The notes under the pieces were generated by a model. It searched no databases. It was not told where the DNA came from and saw only the letters and a program-made list of their open reading frames with translations. From CAVUMR01 sp963742715 (GTDB lineage Bacteria > Actinomycetota > Actinomycetes > Mycobacteriales > Micromonosporaceae), in the NCBI GenBank assembly GCA_963742715.1, contig CAVUMR010000001.1:1488001-1552000 (forward strand): 64,000 nucleotides of DNA, in the 5' to 3' direction. Within the stretch, counting starts at the first letter, position 1, and each line of letters starts with the position of its first letter. Below are positions 51,856 through 60,306 of this stretch, piece by piece. Position numbers and translations under genes: made by a program.

Positions 51856-53958
51856 TCAGTCCAGCGAGAACACCACCGCGTCGCCGACCTCGCGGCGACT
51901 GATGCCCAGGCCGTCGTCCGATCCGGTGGCGGCGTTGGCGTACGGCGTTCCGGCGGTGCGGTCGATGAGCACCACCACCGTGTGTACGCCGAGTCCACGC
52001 AGGTAGTCGACGCTTCCGGGGTCCGGGAACGTGGTGGCCACCTGCCGGACCTCGTGCAGGCGTACCGGCTCGAAACCGCTGCCGCCGTTGACGACGAGCG
52101 GGAAGCCGTCGGTCGACCACAGCATCACCGCCTCGTCGGTGAGCGGGTCGCTCGGCAGTACCAGCACCGGGCCGGTGACGTCGCGCAGCGCGGCCGGCTG
52201 CTGCGGTACCTGCGGATGCGGCGTGCGGTTGACGCCTTCGACCAGTACGAGCAGCAGTGGAATCAGCAGTGCCAGCCGTAGCAGCGGTCCAGGCGGCCGC
52301 TTGCGGTAACCGCTGTGGGCGTACTCCCAGGCACGGTCGCCCAGTTCGGATACCGCCCCCGCGGCGAGGATGCCGAGCAGGATCGTCGGGTAGACGACCA
52401 GCCGCCCGGGGGTACGCAGCCCGTCCCAGCCGGGTAGGTGGTCGTAGAGCGGCAGGTAGGTGTACTTGCCGTCGAGGAACTGGGTGCCCATCGCCAGTAC
52501 CACGGTGACGACCACGCCAGCGCCGAGCAGTACCCGCTGCCGCGGGTGCCAGCGGGACAGGAACAGTCCGGCCGCGGCCAGGCCGAGCAGGAAGAGCCCG
52601 ACCAGCATGGTCATCTCCGGCGGGAACGTCAGGGCTGCCCGGGCCCGCTCGTGCTGTTCCCCCCACAACCACGACTCGGCCGGGGCCACCAGGAACCCGC
52701 GCAGCGGCGGTGAGTAGAGGGCGATGTCAGCCGCGCTGCGGCGGGCGTTCGGGTGGTCCCGTACCACGTCGAAATAGGGCGAGGCCATGAAAGCGCCGAC
52801 GCCGGCGAAGACCAGCCCACCGCCCAGGTCCGCGAGCAACAGGCGATAGCCGAAGCGCGGTCGCTTCGTGACCAGCCAGCCGACCACTCCGACCAGCGCA
52901 CACAGCGCGAGCAGGTACCCGAACGGCAGGCCGATGCCGAACCCCAGGGTGATCTGCCACGCCGCGACGAGCCAGCCGGCGAGGGCCCAACCGGGCCGGG
53001 TCCGATCCGGTCGGTACCCCCGGCGCAGCGACCAGCCGTGCCCGCGCGCGAGCATCGCGAGGGCCAGCACGATCCCGCCGGTGGACAGCACGTGCAGGTG
53101 CCCGGCCTGACTGAGCCGCCACGGGGCGTACGCGAACGCGACGGCGGCCGTCGCGGCGCCCTGCCACCGCGCGCCCAACTGCCGGCACAGCGCGTACATC
53201 CCGACGAATGCGAGCGCGTGCACCAGTACGTAGAGAATGTTGTACCGGACCACCGCGGCGACCGGGCCGGAGCCGAGCATGCCGGCCGGCGCGTACCCGA
53301 GCAGGCTATCGCTGAACGCGTAGCTGTTCCGCTCCGGGAAGAACGTGTTGGAGTTCCACAGGTGCGCCGGGTCGGTGAGTACCGCGTGCCCACCCCAGGC
53401 CACCTGCCACGCCTGCAGCAGCGGATCGTAGATGTCCTGCGGAATCGTGTCGGTCGGATGCGCGAGTGTCGGCCAGGTCAGCACCGCCGCGAGGGCCAGG
53501 GCGAACAGGCAGGCGAGGGTCCACTCGTGCCGGATCACGTAGCCGGTACGGGCGAGGACCCGACCGAACCGTCCCTGCTGTCCGAGTGGGCGGTCGGCCG
53601 GGGCGAACAGCGACCAGCGCTCGCCGTCGTCCTTCTCGGCCGCCCTGTCGTCGGTGGCGGCCTTGTCGTCGGTGGCGGGCTTGTCGTCGGTGGCGGCCTT
53701 GTCGTCCGCGGCGGGCTCGTCGTCCGTGGTCGTGGCGCGATCGGTCGCCTGAACTGCGTCCTGGCCGGGGCCGTCCGACCGGTCGACGTCGGTAGGTGCC
53801 TCGGCGCCGGTGGTCGGATCGGGACCGAGGGCCGAGCCGTCAGGCTTGTCGCCGCGCTTGTCGTCGCCGCGGTTGTCGTCGTCGTGCTGGTCCTGGGTCG
53901 AGCCCCCGGTAGCCGCCGGCCCGGGCCCCGTTGCTCCTGCTTCCGCCTCCGAACTCAT
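51856..53958 (-). CDS. Large polytopic membrane protein (GT-C-like, unassigned)
   Basis: A 700-residue protein: residues ~1-115 are acidic and low-complexity with repeated ATDDKAATDDKPATDDK (18-bp in-frame repeats at about 53640-53715), then about 12 membrane helices, and a C-terminal soluble domain (~600-700) with ALRDVTGPVLVLPSDPLTDEAVMLWSTDGFPLVVNGGSG and VHTVVVLIDRT. The loop LTWPTLAHPTDTIPQDIYDPLLQAWQVAWGGHAVLTDP has the acidic pair seen in GT-C glycosyltransferases. No function is known to me. ATG 53958 overlaps the upstream gene's stop (ATGA). Confidence 0.8.
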   Translation of the reverse strand: MSSEAEAGATGPGPAATGGSTQDQHDDDNRGDDKRGDKPDGSALGPDPTTGAEAPTDVDRSDGPGQDAVQATDRATTTDDEPAADDKAATDDKPATDDKAATDDRAAEKDDGERWSLFAPADRPLGQQGRFGRVLARTGYVIRHEWTLACLFALALAAVLTWPTLAHPTDTIPQDIYDPLLQAWQVAWGGHAVLTDPAHLWNSNTFFPERNSYAFSDSLLGYAPAGMLGSGPVAAVVRYNILYVLVHALAFVGMYALCRQLGARWQGAATAAVAFAYAPWRLSQAGHLHVLSTGGIVLALAMLARGHGWSLRRGYRPDRTRPGWALAGWLVAAWQITLGFGIGLPFGYLLALCALVGVVGWLVTKRPRFGYRLLLADLGGGLVFAGVGAFMASPYFDVVRDHPNARRSAADIALYSPPLRGFLVAPAESWLWGEQHERARAALTFPPEMTMLVGLFLLGLAAAGLFLSRWHPRQRVLLGAGVVVTVVLAMGTQFLDGKYTYLPLYDHLPGWDGLRTPGRLVVYPTILLGILAAGAVSELGDRAWEYAHSGYRKRPPGPLLRLALLIPLLLVLVEGVNRTPHPQVPQQPAALRDVTGPVLVLPSDPLTDEAVMLWSTDGFPLVVNGGSGFEPVRLHEVRQVATTFPDPGSVDYLRGLGVHTVVVLIDRTAGTPYANAATGSDDGLGISRREVGDAVVFSLD

Positions 53959-54731
53959 CGCGCAAGCCGCTCCCGCAGGTATCGGATGTCGGCGCCCTGC
54001 CCCTCGGCACCGCCGGGGGTCTCGACGACCACCGGCGCGCCGGAAGCGCGGATCACCTCCACGATCAGGTCCGGATCGATCTTGCCGTTACCGAGGTTGT
54101 CGTGCCGGTCGCGGCGCGAGTCGAAGCCGTCCCGCGAGTCGTTGGCGTGGATCAGGTCGACCCGCCCGGTGATCGCCTTCACCCGGTCGACGATGCCGAG
54201 CAGTTCCTCGCCGCCGGCGTGGGCGTGGCAGGTGTCCAGGCAGAAACCCGGTTCGAACTCGCCGATCACGTCCCACAACCGGGCCAGCGCGTCCAGCCGG
54301 CGGGCACAGGCGTTGTCGCCGCCGGCCGTGTTCTCGATCAGGATCGGCACGTCGAATCCGCCGGACTCGGCGGCATAGGAGAAGGTCTTGCGCCAGTTGG
54401 CGAAGCCGGCGTCGACGTCACTGCCCTTGGTGACGTGGCCGCCGTGCACGATCAGGCCGCGGGCACCGAGGTCGGCGGCCGCGGTGGCGTGCTGCGCGAG
54501 CAGCTTCCGGCTCGGGATCCGGATCCGGTTGTTCATGGTCGCGACGTTGATGAGGTACGGCGCGTGCACGTACACGTCGACGGACGAGTCCCGCAGGCCG
54601 GCCGCGTCAGCGCGCGGCTTCGGTACGGCGAATCCCTGGGGGTCGGTGAGGAAGAACTGGACGACCTCGGCACCGCGCGCCGTCGCCTCGGCGAGCGGAT
54701 CGGTCGAGTCGACGTGGGCACCGATGCGCAT
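53955..54731 (-). CDS. TIM-barrel endonuclease IV-like protein
   Basis: A 258-residue AP-endonuclease-2/xylose-isomerase-like barrel: RIGAHVDSTDPLAEATARGAEVVQFFLTDPQGF, VYVHAPYLINVATMNNRIR, LIVHGGHVTKGSD, LIENTAGGDNACARRLDALARLWDVIGEFEPGFCLDTCHAHAGGEEL and DLIHANDSRDGFDSRRDRHDNLGNGKI. The His and Glu metal ligands of the Nfo family are recognisable. It is probably a DNA-repair endonuclease, though sugar isomerase-like roles cannot be excluded. ATG 54731 lacks a ribosome binding site; a TACCCT hexamer seven bases upstream could be the -10 of a leaderless message. Confidence 0.85.
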   Translation of the reverse strand: MRIGAHVDSTDPLAEATARGAEVVQFFLTDPQGFAVPKPRADAAGLRDSSVDVYVHAPYLINVATMNNRIRIPSRKLLAQHATAAADLGARGLIVHGGHVTKGSDVDAGFANWRKTFSYAAESGGFDVPILIENTAGGDNACARRLDALARLWDVIGEFEPGFCLDTCHAHAGGEELLGIVDRVKAITGRVDLIHANDSRDGFDSRRDRHDNLGNGKIDPDLIVEVIRASGAPVVVETPGGAEGQGADIRYLRERLAR

Positions 54732-55121
54732 ACAGGGCAGGGTACGGCTTCGCGCCGACAATCCCGGACCGCCCTGAGTCGACCGAGGCGGTCGGCTCCG
54801 GCGGTACCCGATCAGGGGGTGGCTCGGGGTTCCCGCGGTTCCGAGCGGTACGGATTGTGCTCAATCGACGCCCGGTTCGGGTGTCATCGCCCGGATTGGC
54901 TGCGTATAGTGCCGGGACAAAGATGATCCAGAACCAGTACGAATAGTTCGAGGGGTATTGCGGTCGGTTACCACCTTGGCCGGTACGTTACGGACCGGCC
55001 ACGCTGATGGGAAAATCGCGGTTTGTCGCGTCACCCCTGAGGCGGCCCCTCGTTAGTCGGTTGATGCCGTCGCTGTGCGCGTGACGGTCTGTCGGACATG
55101 TAGACCTGGGGAGTACTAAGC
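54732..55121. other. Intergenic region before the surface protein gene
   Basis: About 390 bp with no gene. A TATAGT hexamer near 54903-54908 could be a -10. An inverted repeat TGGCCGGT/ACCGGCCA lies at about 54983-55007. A good GGGGAG site at 55108-55113 serves the next gene. I see no known riboswitch pattern. Confidence 0.4.
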
Positions 55122-55955
55122 GTGCGTGACATGAAGACTCAGCGCGGGACCGGTAGGTTCGCCAAGCTCACGATGGCTGGCGTTGTCGGACTCGGCGCTT
55201 CAGCCCTTTTCCTGGCCAGCCCGGCCGCCGCCGACACGCAGAGCGTGTCGTTCTCCGGTGGCTGCGGGCTCCTCGGCCTCGCCCCTTCCTCCAAGGCCAG
55301 CTCGAAGTCGGAGACGATCGAGGCCGGCCAGATCATCAAGGTGCAGAACGGCCTCGGCACCTCTGCCATCCCGTACGTGAACGACCACCCGGTGACCGTC
55401 GACAGCCACAACGTGACCGTGCGGTCCGGTGACTCGCTGTCCCTCCGGTTCACCTCCGGCCCCGCCCAGCTGACGCTTCGCCCGACCTGTGGCCTGAGCC
55501 TGCTGCCGTCCTACGACGCGGTGTCGATCACCGTGACGCCGGCGCAGCAGAACCCTGCACCCGGCGGCTCGTCCGGCGGTACCTCGGATCAGGGCTCCCA
55601 GCCCGGCGGCAGCGGTGCGGGCAGCGCGCCCGGCGCTCCGGCCGGCGGGACGGGCGGCAGCTCGGCCCAGCAGGGTCAGACGAAGGTGCCGGACCCGGTC
55701 GCCCGCGGCGGCGTTCCCGGTGCGGAAGCGCAGGGCAAGCAGCCGGGCGGCGGCACCGCCCTCGGTGGGCCGGCCACCGCTCCGATGACGCCGGAGGAAG
55801 AAACCGCCGTCGCTGTCGACCCGGTGAACGCGCCGACCGACAACGGACCGAGCACGCTGCTCGCGCTGCTCGCCGCGGTGTGCCTGATCGGGGTCGGCGC
55901 CGCAGCGGTGCGGACCGTGATCGCGCAGCGGTCGGCCCGGGCTGCCGCGTTCTAG
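55122..55955 (+). CDS. Secreted cell-surface protein with C-terminal membrane anchor
   Basis: A 277-residue protein. It has a signal peptide (~1-37, FAKLTMAGVVGLGASALFLASPAAA), a cysteine-containing beta-rich domain (VSFSGGCGLLGLAPSSKASSK...LTLRPTCGLSL, ~40-145), and a Gly/Ser/Pro-rich linker (~150-235). A C-terminal membrane helix (TLLALLAAVCLIGVGAAAVRTVIAQRSARAAAF) follows. No LPXTG motif is present. GTG 55122 has GGGGAG eight bases upstream, better than ATG 55131. The function is unknown; it is likely a surface-exposed adhesin or structural protein. Confidence 0.82.
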   Translation: MRDMKTQRGTGRFAKLTMAGVVGLGASALFLASPAAADTQSVSFSGGCGLLGLAPSSKASSKSETIEAGQIIKVQNGLGTSAIPYVNDHPVTVDSHNVTVRSGDSLSLRFTSGPAQLTLRPTCGLSLLPSYDAVSITVTPAQQNPAPGGSSGGTSDQGSQPGGSGAGSAPGAPAGGTGGSSAQQGQTKVPDPVARGGVPGAEAQGKQPGGGTALGGPATAPMTPEEETAVAVDPVNAPTDNGPSTLLALLAAVCLIGVGAAAVRTVIAQRSARAAAF

Positions 55956-56016
55956 TCGACGGGGACAGCTGAACCAAGACTTGCCTACCAGGCAGCGCCA
56001 CTAATTCAACAGAGCT

Positions 56017-56101
56017 CCGCGGGGCGCCCGGTCCAACCTGGTCGGTGTGGTCGTTCCTCCCCAGGTCCCACCCAGATGGATTCGGACCGGGCGCCCCGCG
56101 G
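56017..56101. repeat. 18-bp perfect inverted repeat before rpsF
   Basis: Arms at 56017-56034 and 56084-56101 are exact reverse complements with a 49-base spacer. It follows the surface protein stop by about 60 bases and precedes a second hairpin and rpsF. It could be a terminator of the upstream gene or part of a structured RNA. Confidence 0.8.
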
Positions 56102-56128
56102 CTGATAAAGTTCCATAGTTCGCGCCTG

Positions 56129-56154
56129 ACCGCGGGTTTCGGACCCGCGGTTTT
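56129..56154 (+). terminator. Intrinsic terminator-like hairpin in the rpsF leader
   Basis: ACCGCGGGT (56129-56137) and ACCCGCGGT (56143-56151) form a perfect 9-bp stem with the stable loop TTCGG, followed by TTTGT. It lies 71 bases before the rpsF start. It may end upstream transcription or act as an attenuator. Confidence 0.7.
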
Positions 56155-56224
56155 GTGCGTACGACGCCAAGACCCCTGCCGCGGATGGACCGCGGCCGCC
56201 TAGTCCATAGGGGGTGAGAAAGTC

Positions 56225-56515
56225 TTGCGTCATTACGAGATCATGGTGATCCTCGACCCAGAGCTCGAGGAGCGCACCGTCTCCCCGTCACTCGACACCT
56301 ATCTCAACGTGATCCGCACTTCGGGCGGCTCAGTGGAGAAGCTCGACGTGTGGGGCCGTCGCCGCCTTTCGTACGAGATCAACAAGCGTACCGAGGGCAT
56401 CTACGCGGTCATCGACGTGCAGGCCGAACCGGCTGCCGTCGCTGAACTCGACCGGCAGCTGCGCCTCAACGAGGCGATCCTGCGCACCAAGGTCCTTCGA
56501 CCGGAAGTGCACTGA
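56225..56515 (+). CDS. rpsF: Small ribosomal subunit protein bS6
   Basis: A 96-residue S6 protein: RHYEIMVILDPELEERTVSPSLDTYLNVIRTSGGSVEKLDVWGRRRLSYEINKRTEGIYAVIDVQAEPAAVAELDRQLRLNEAILRTKVLRPEVH. It binds S18 in the 30S platform. The start is TTG 56225 with GGGGGTGAG upstream; no ATG fits the family start. It leads the rpsF-ssb-rpsR-rplI group. Confidence 0.96.
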   Translation: MRHYEIMVILDPELEERTVSPSLDTYLNVIRTSGGSVEKLDVWGRRRLSYEINKRTEGIYAVIDVQAEPAAVAELDRQLRLNEAILRTKVLRPEVH

Positions 56516-56684
56516 CCGGACCCGTACCGCTTCGTACCGATCTCTGATCCGCCTCTCGGCGTCCTGTCGTACCCGATGGGCACAGTCATCGGTGACTTCG
56601 CGGTCGCCGGTGATCTCGCAGCCACCGCATACCGGTTGGTCCGACTTGCACGATGTACACGCTGGGAACCATAAGGAGTAGGTC

Positions 56685-57206
56685 ATGGCAGGTGACACCG
56701 TCATCACGGTCGTGGGAAACCTGACCGATGATCCCGAGCTGCGGTTCACGCCGTCCGGCGCGGCCGTCGCTCGGTTCCGGGTGGCTTCCACGCCGCGTTT
56801 CCTCGACAAGCAGTCCAACGAGTGGAAGGACGGCGAGCCGCTGTTCCTTTCCTGCACGGTGTGGCGGCAGGCGGCGGAGAACGTCGCCGAGTCGCTCGGC
56901 CGGGGTGCCCGGGTGGTCGTGCAGGGCCGGCTGCGGCAGCGGTCGTACGAGACCCGCGAGGGCGAGAAGCGCACGGTGATCGAGCTGGAGGTCGACGAGA
57001 TCGGCCCGTCGCTGCGTTACGCCACCGCCAAGGTGCAGAAGATGTCCCGCTCCTCCGGCGGTAGCGGCGGCGGCTTCGGCTCCGGCAACAGCGGCGGTGG
57101 TGGCGGCGGCAACGCCGGCACCGACGACCCGTGGGCATCTGCCACACCGGCCCCCTCCGGGGGTAGCGGTGGCGGCGGTTCCTTCGACGACGAGCCACCA
57201 TTCTGA
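56685..57206 (+). CDS. ssb: Single-stranded DNA-binding protein
   Basis: A 173-residue SSB. The OB fold runs from AGDTVITVVGNLTDDPELRFTPSGAAVARFRVASTPRF to about residue 110, with VWRQAAENVAESLGRGARVVVQGRLRQRSYETREGEKRTVIELEVDEIGPSLRYATAKV. A Gly-rich linker and the acidic tip FDDEPPF follow, the tip that recruits repair and replication proteins. ATG 56685 has AAGGAG upstream. The 169-bp spacer from rpsF has no gene. Confidence 0.96.
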   Translation: MAGDTVITVVGNLTDDPELRFTPSGAAVARFRVASTPRFLDKQSNEWKDGEPLFLSCTVWRQAAENVAESLGRGARVVVQGRLRQRSYETREGEKRTVIELEVDEIGPSLRYATAKVQKMSRSSGGSGGGFGSGNSGGGGGGNAGTDDPWASATPAPSGGSGGGGSFDDEPPF

Positions 57207-57289
57207 TCGAGCACGCTCCGACCGCGCGTGGCCGAGCCGACACGACCGGCTGATCGCGGTTGAGCCGTATCCGAAGGGCAGCAAGAGCA

Positions 57290-57529
57290 ATGCCGAAGCC
57301 TGCGTCTACACGCAAGCCGAAAAAGAAGATCAATCCGCTTTTCAAAGACAAGATCAAGTACATCGACTACAAGGACACCGCACTGCTGCGTAAGTTCATC
57401 TCGGACCGTGGCAAGATCCGTGCCCGGCGAGTGACCGGTGTGAACGCCCAGCAGCAGCGGCAGATCGCGCGGGCAATCAAGAACGCCCGCGAGATGGCGC
57501 TGCTCCCGTACACCGCTCAGAACCGCTGA
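57290..57529 (+). CDS. rpsR: Small ribosomal subunit protein bS18
   Basis: A 79-residue S18: MPKPASTRKPKKKINPLFKDKIKYIDYKDTALLRKFISDRGKIRARRVTGVNAQQQRQIARAIKNAREMALLPYTAQNR. ATG 57290 is the family start. No zinc-binding cysteines are present in the N-terminus (the CPF motif is replaced by NPL), so this is a C-minus, zinc-independent form. It lies 11 bases before rplI. Confidence 0.96.
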   Translation: MPKPASTRKPKKKINPLFKDKIKYIDYKDTALLRKFISDRGKIRARRVTGVNAQQQRQIARAIKNAREMALLPYTAQNR

Positions 57530-57540
57530 GGAGCGCCATG

Positions 57541-57987
57541 ATGAAGATCATCCTTACCCAGGAGGTGTCCGGCCTCGGTTCGCCCGGCGACGTCATCGAC
57601 GTCAAGGACGGCTATGGCCGCAACTATCTGCTCCCGCAGCGGTTCGCGATCCGGTGGACCCGAGGAGCGGAGAAGCAGGTCGTACAGATCCGCCGGGCCC
57701 GCGAGGCCCGGGAGATCCGCACTCTCGACCAGGCCGAGCAGGTGAAGGCTGAGCTGCACGACCTGAAGGTCAAGCTCACCGCCCGCGCCGGCGCGCAGGG
57801 TCGACTGTTCGGCTCGGTAACGGCGGCGGATGTGGCGGCCGCGGTGAAGACGGCAGGCGGTCCGCCCCTGGACCGGCGCCGGATCGAGATGCCGCACGTC
57901 AAGTCGGTCGGGTCGTACCAGGTGAAGGTGCGGCTGCACCCGGAGGTCACGGCGACCTTCACGCTGGATGTCGTACAGGCGAAATGA
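57541..57987 (+). CDS. rplI: Large ribosomal subunit protein bL9
   Basis: A 148-residue L9: MKIILTQEVSGLGSPGDVIDVKDGYGRNYLLPQRFAIRWTRGAEKQVVQI, a long connecting helix, and the C-terminal RNA-binding domain ending VRLHPEVTATFTLDVVQAK. ATG 57541 is preferred because GAGGAG lies seven bases upstream; ATG 57538 would add one Met. A strong terminator follows. Confidence 0.96.
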   Translation: MKIILTQEVSGLGSPGDVIDVKDGYGRNYLLPQRFAIRWTRGAEKQVVQIRRAREAREIRTLDQAEQVKAELHDLKVKLTARAGAQGRLFGSVTAADVAAAVKTAGGPPLDRRRIEMPHVKSVGSYQVKVRLHPEVTATFTLDVVQAK

Positions 57988-58002
57988 CCTGACGCACCAC
58001 AA

Positions 58003-58046
58003 TGTGGCGGGCGCCCCGGACCGGGGTTGCCCGCCACAGGTGTTTT
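58003..58046 (+). terminator. Terminator after rplI
   Basis: TGTGGCGGGC (58003-58012) pairs with GCCCGCCACA (58029-58038), with an inner CCCCGG/CCGGGG pair, and TTTTT follows at 58043-58047. It separates rplI from the convergent membrane protein gene and may act on both. Confidence 0.88.
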
Positions 58047-59153
58047 TCAGGACAGGACGGGATGTCCGAGTACGGACACCAGCGCTGTGGTGGCGGCGCC
58101 GCCGATCACGGTCGCGGCGAACCCGATGCCGTACGCCCGCCAACCGACCATGACCAGCCGCAGCAACTGCGACAGGCCGAGACTGATGACCAGCGCCAGG
58201 CCGATCCAGTGCAGGTGCTCGATCAGCCGGAGAGCCGGGCTCCGGGTGGTGGTGTCGCCGGTCATGCCGAAGATCAGCAGCCAGATGCCGACCAGGACGG
58301 TTGGTACCAGATACCAGGCGAGAGTCGCCGCGGCTACCGCGCCGGGCTGCCCGGGTACCGGCTCCTCGTCGGTGAGCAGCTCGGCGTGATCCTCGTCCGC
58401 CGCAGCGGCTACCGCCGGCGGATCCTCGGTACGCGCGGTCGGTGTCGTGGACAACACGGGCAAGGGCGACCGTGGGCTCGGCTCCGGGTCGACCCGTACC
58501 GCGCTGAACTGGGCGGTCGCGTCGGGATCCGGCCAGGTCGGCGTCTCCGGGTGAAGGTTCGGCGCGGCACCGTTGGAGTGACCCGGCTCGGTGTCGTACG
58601 CCGGGTCGCGCGGGATCGCGCTGAACTGGGCGGTGACGTCGGTGTCGGTCCAGGCCGGCGGCGTGCGCCGGCCCGCGGCAGGACCGGTGGGTGTCGCCGG
58701 CCCGTAGCCGGGCTCGAACCCGGCGGTCGGCTCGCTGCGGAAACCGTTATGGGTGTCCGGAGCTGCCGCGCTGGGCCCGGTCGCCGCCTGGAACCAGTTC
58801 TGCGTCACCTCGGCGTCCGGATCGCTCCAGGACGACTCGCCGCGGGATGACTCGCTCCAGGACGACTCGGCGCGGGACGGCCCGCTCCGGGACGACTCGG
58901 CCCGGGACGGCTCGCCCGGGGATGACCCGCCCGGGGACGGGTCGCCCCAGTCGTCGGCCGGGTGGTCGTCGGGCGGATCCTCGGCGGCGTACAGCCGGCC
59001 GGGCTGCGGGTTGCCTCCGGAGCGGTACACGGAGCCGGAACCCTGCCGCTTCTCACGCCGCATCGGTGGTGGCAACAACGCCGGATACCGATCGGTCTCG
59101 GTCCCGTCTGACCATGCCACCGCGTCGGCACGCGGTACTTCGGCTGCGGTCAC
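58047..59153 (-). CDS. Membrane protein with long Ser/Pro/Asp-rich cytoplasmic N-terminus
   Basis: A 368-residue protein: residues 1-265 are low-complexity, with repeated SRAESS/SRGESSW units (15-bp in-frame repeats at about 58830-58950) and two copies of a D(T/P)D(V/A)TAQFSA motif. Three hydrophobic helices follow in the last 100 residues (ATLAWYLVPTVLVGIWLLIFGM, LHWIGLALVISLGLSQLLRLVMVGW, AYGIGFAATVIGGAATTALVSVLG). GTG 59153 is tentative; it overlaps a small upstream frame (GTGA). I do not recognise a family. Confidence 0.7.
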   Translation of the reverse strand: MTAAEVPRADAVAWSDGTETDRYPALLPPPMRREKRQGSGSVYRSGGNPQPGRLYAAEDPPDDHPADDWGDPSPGGSSPGEPSRAESSRSGPSRAESSWSESSRGESSWSDPDAEVTQNWFQAATGPSAAAPDTHNGFRSEPTAGFEPGYGPATPTGPAAGRRTPPAWTDTDVTAQFSAIPRDPAYDTEPGHSNGAAPNLHPETPTWPDPDATAQFSAVRVDPEPSPRSPLPVLSTTPTARTEDPPAVAAAADEDHAELLTDEEPVPGQPGAVAAATLAWYLVPTVLVGIWLLIFGMTGDTTTRSPALRLIEHLHWIGLALVISLGLSQLLRLVMVGWRAYGIGFAATVIGGAATTALVSVLGHPVLS

Positions 59154-59293
59154 CCCGGCAGTGTGGCGAACTCGGGCATACCTCCGCCATCGTCCGTCCA
59201 GACGATCGAAGAGAAAGTGACGCCCGTAACAATCTGGACGTAGAGAACGATATTGACCGCAGCGCGCTGCGCCCAGCCGCGAAACGGTGCCAT
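59150..59293 (-). CDS. Possible small membrane protein (47 aa)
   Basis: An open frame from ATG 59293: MAPFRGWAQRAAVNIVLYVQIVTGVTFSSIVWTDDGGGMPEFATLPG. It has one hydrophobic segment (AAVNIVLYVQIVTGVTFSSIVW) with aromatic flanks, and its TGA overlaps the next gene's GTG. The local base composition is less GC-rich than around it. The ribosome binding site is weak and no family is recognised. The frame stays open upstream (DELTADESRQV) without another start. Confidence 0.35.
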   Translation of the reverse strand: MAPFRGWAQRAAVNIVLYVQIVTGVTFSSIVWTDDGGGMPEFATLPG

Positions 59294-59397
59294 GACCTGC
59301 CGAGACTCATCGGCGGTGAGCTCGTCGAGACTTGAGGGATGGAAACCTGGCCGGGTGGGTAACAGTCGGACATAGTCACCAGACGGGAGAGATCGAC

Positions 59398-60192
59398 ATG
59401 TACCGACGGGCAGGAATCCTCGCCGTCGCAGCTGGTTTCGTACTCGCTCTGCCCGCGCTGGCCGGCTGCACGGGTACACCCACCACCGATCCATCGGCCA
59501 GCCCGTCGGCGACCACTTCCACGGCCGCGCCGTCGAGCAGCGACCTGACCAGCGCGGACCTGCAGTTGAGCAAGGCCGCGACAGAACTCGCCGAGACGAG
59601 TTTCCAGTTCGACCTGACCAGTGGTACGGCCAAAGTGACCGGTAGCTACGACCCGGCGAAGGCCAACGGGGAATCCGAGGTAACCGACGCCAGTCGTACC
59701 TACGAGCTGCGGATGCTCGGGCCCGACCTGTACGCCCGCGGGCTGCCGAACGCACCGTCCGACAAGTGGACGCATGTCGACGCCAAGCGGCTGCCGGCCA
59801 CGCATCCGGCCAACACCGCGGCCGACCCGACCACGCTCGCGAACTTCCTGGCCGGCGCGGCCGATGTCCAGCCGGCTACTGATGGCCGGTACACCGGCAC
59901 GCTCGATGTACAGGAAGCGGTGCGCAACGTCGCCGGCGACCAGCGCCAGAAGCTCGACCTGCTGATCCAGTTGTTCGGCGATGTGAACATGAAGCTGCCG
60001 TTCGAGGCGGACGTGGACGGGCAGGGTCGGCTGAGTCGACTCGAGGTCACCCTGCCGATCGAGGTAGCCGGCAAGCGGCAGGACTACGCGATCGAGATCA
60101 ACTACCACGACTTCGGTACCCCGGTCAGCGTCGAGCGCCCGCCGGCGGACCAGGTTGTGGAGGCGACAGAGCAGACCTACCGGGGCTGGTAG
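59398..60192 (+). CDS. LppX/LprAFG-type lipoprotein
   Basis: A 264-residue lipoprotein. The signal peptide ends in a lipobox ALAGC (Cys24). A Ser/Thr-rich linker follows, then a domain like LppX/LprG: LTSADLQLSKAATELAETSFQFDLTSGTAKVTGSYDPAKANGESEVTDASRTYELRMLGPDLYARGL...VDVDGQGRLSRLEVTLPI. Mycobacterial members carry lipids across the periplasm to the outer layers; a similar carrier role is possible. ATG 59398 has GGGAGA upstream. A large hairpin terminator follows. Confidence 0.82.
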   Translation: MYRRAGILAVAAGFVLALPALAGCTGTPTTDPSASPSATTSTAAPSSSDLTSADLQLSKAATELAETSFQFDLTSGTAKVTGSYDPAKANGESEVTDASRTYELRMLGPDLYARGLPNAPSDKWTHVDAKRLPATHPANTAADPTTLANFLAGAADVQPATDGRYTGTLDVQEAVRNVAGDQRQKLDLLIQLFGDVNMKLPFEADVDGQGRLSRLEVTLPIEVAGKRQDYAIEINYHDFGTPVSVERPPADQVVEATEQTYRGW

Positions 60193-60264
60193 GGCACAAT
60201 AAGGAAACTCTGGCGACACGGTGAGCTACCTGCACAGGTCGCGCGCTGGCAGACGCTAGAGGCT

Positions 60265-60306
60265 GGCCGGCCGACTCCAGCATCCGCACCCTGGAGTCGG
60301 CCGGCC
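60265..60306 (+). terminator. Terminator after the lipoprotein gene
   Basis: Arms 60265-60280 and 60291-60306 are exact 16-bp reverse complements around a 10-base loop. It lies 73 bases after the lipoprotein stop. No T-run follows. Confidence 0.8.

Noticed and set aside
54732..55121. c-di-AMP (ydaO-type) riboswitch before the surface protein gene
   Set aside because: I could not find the conserved ydaO segments; only one simple hairpin is evident.
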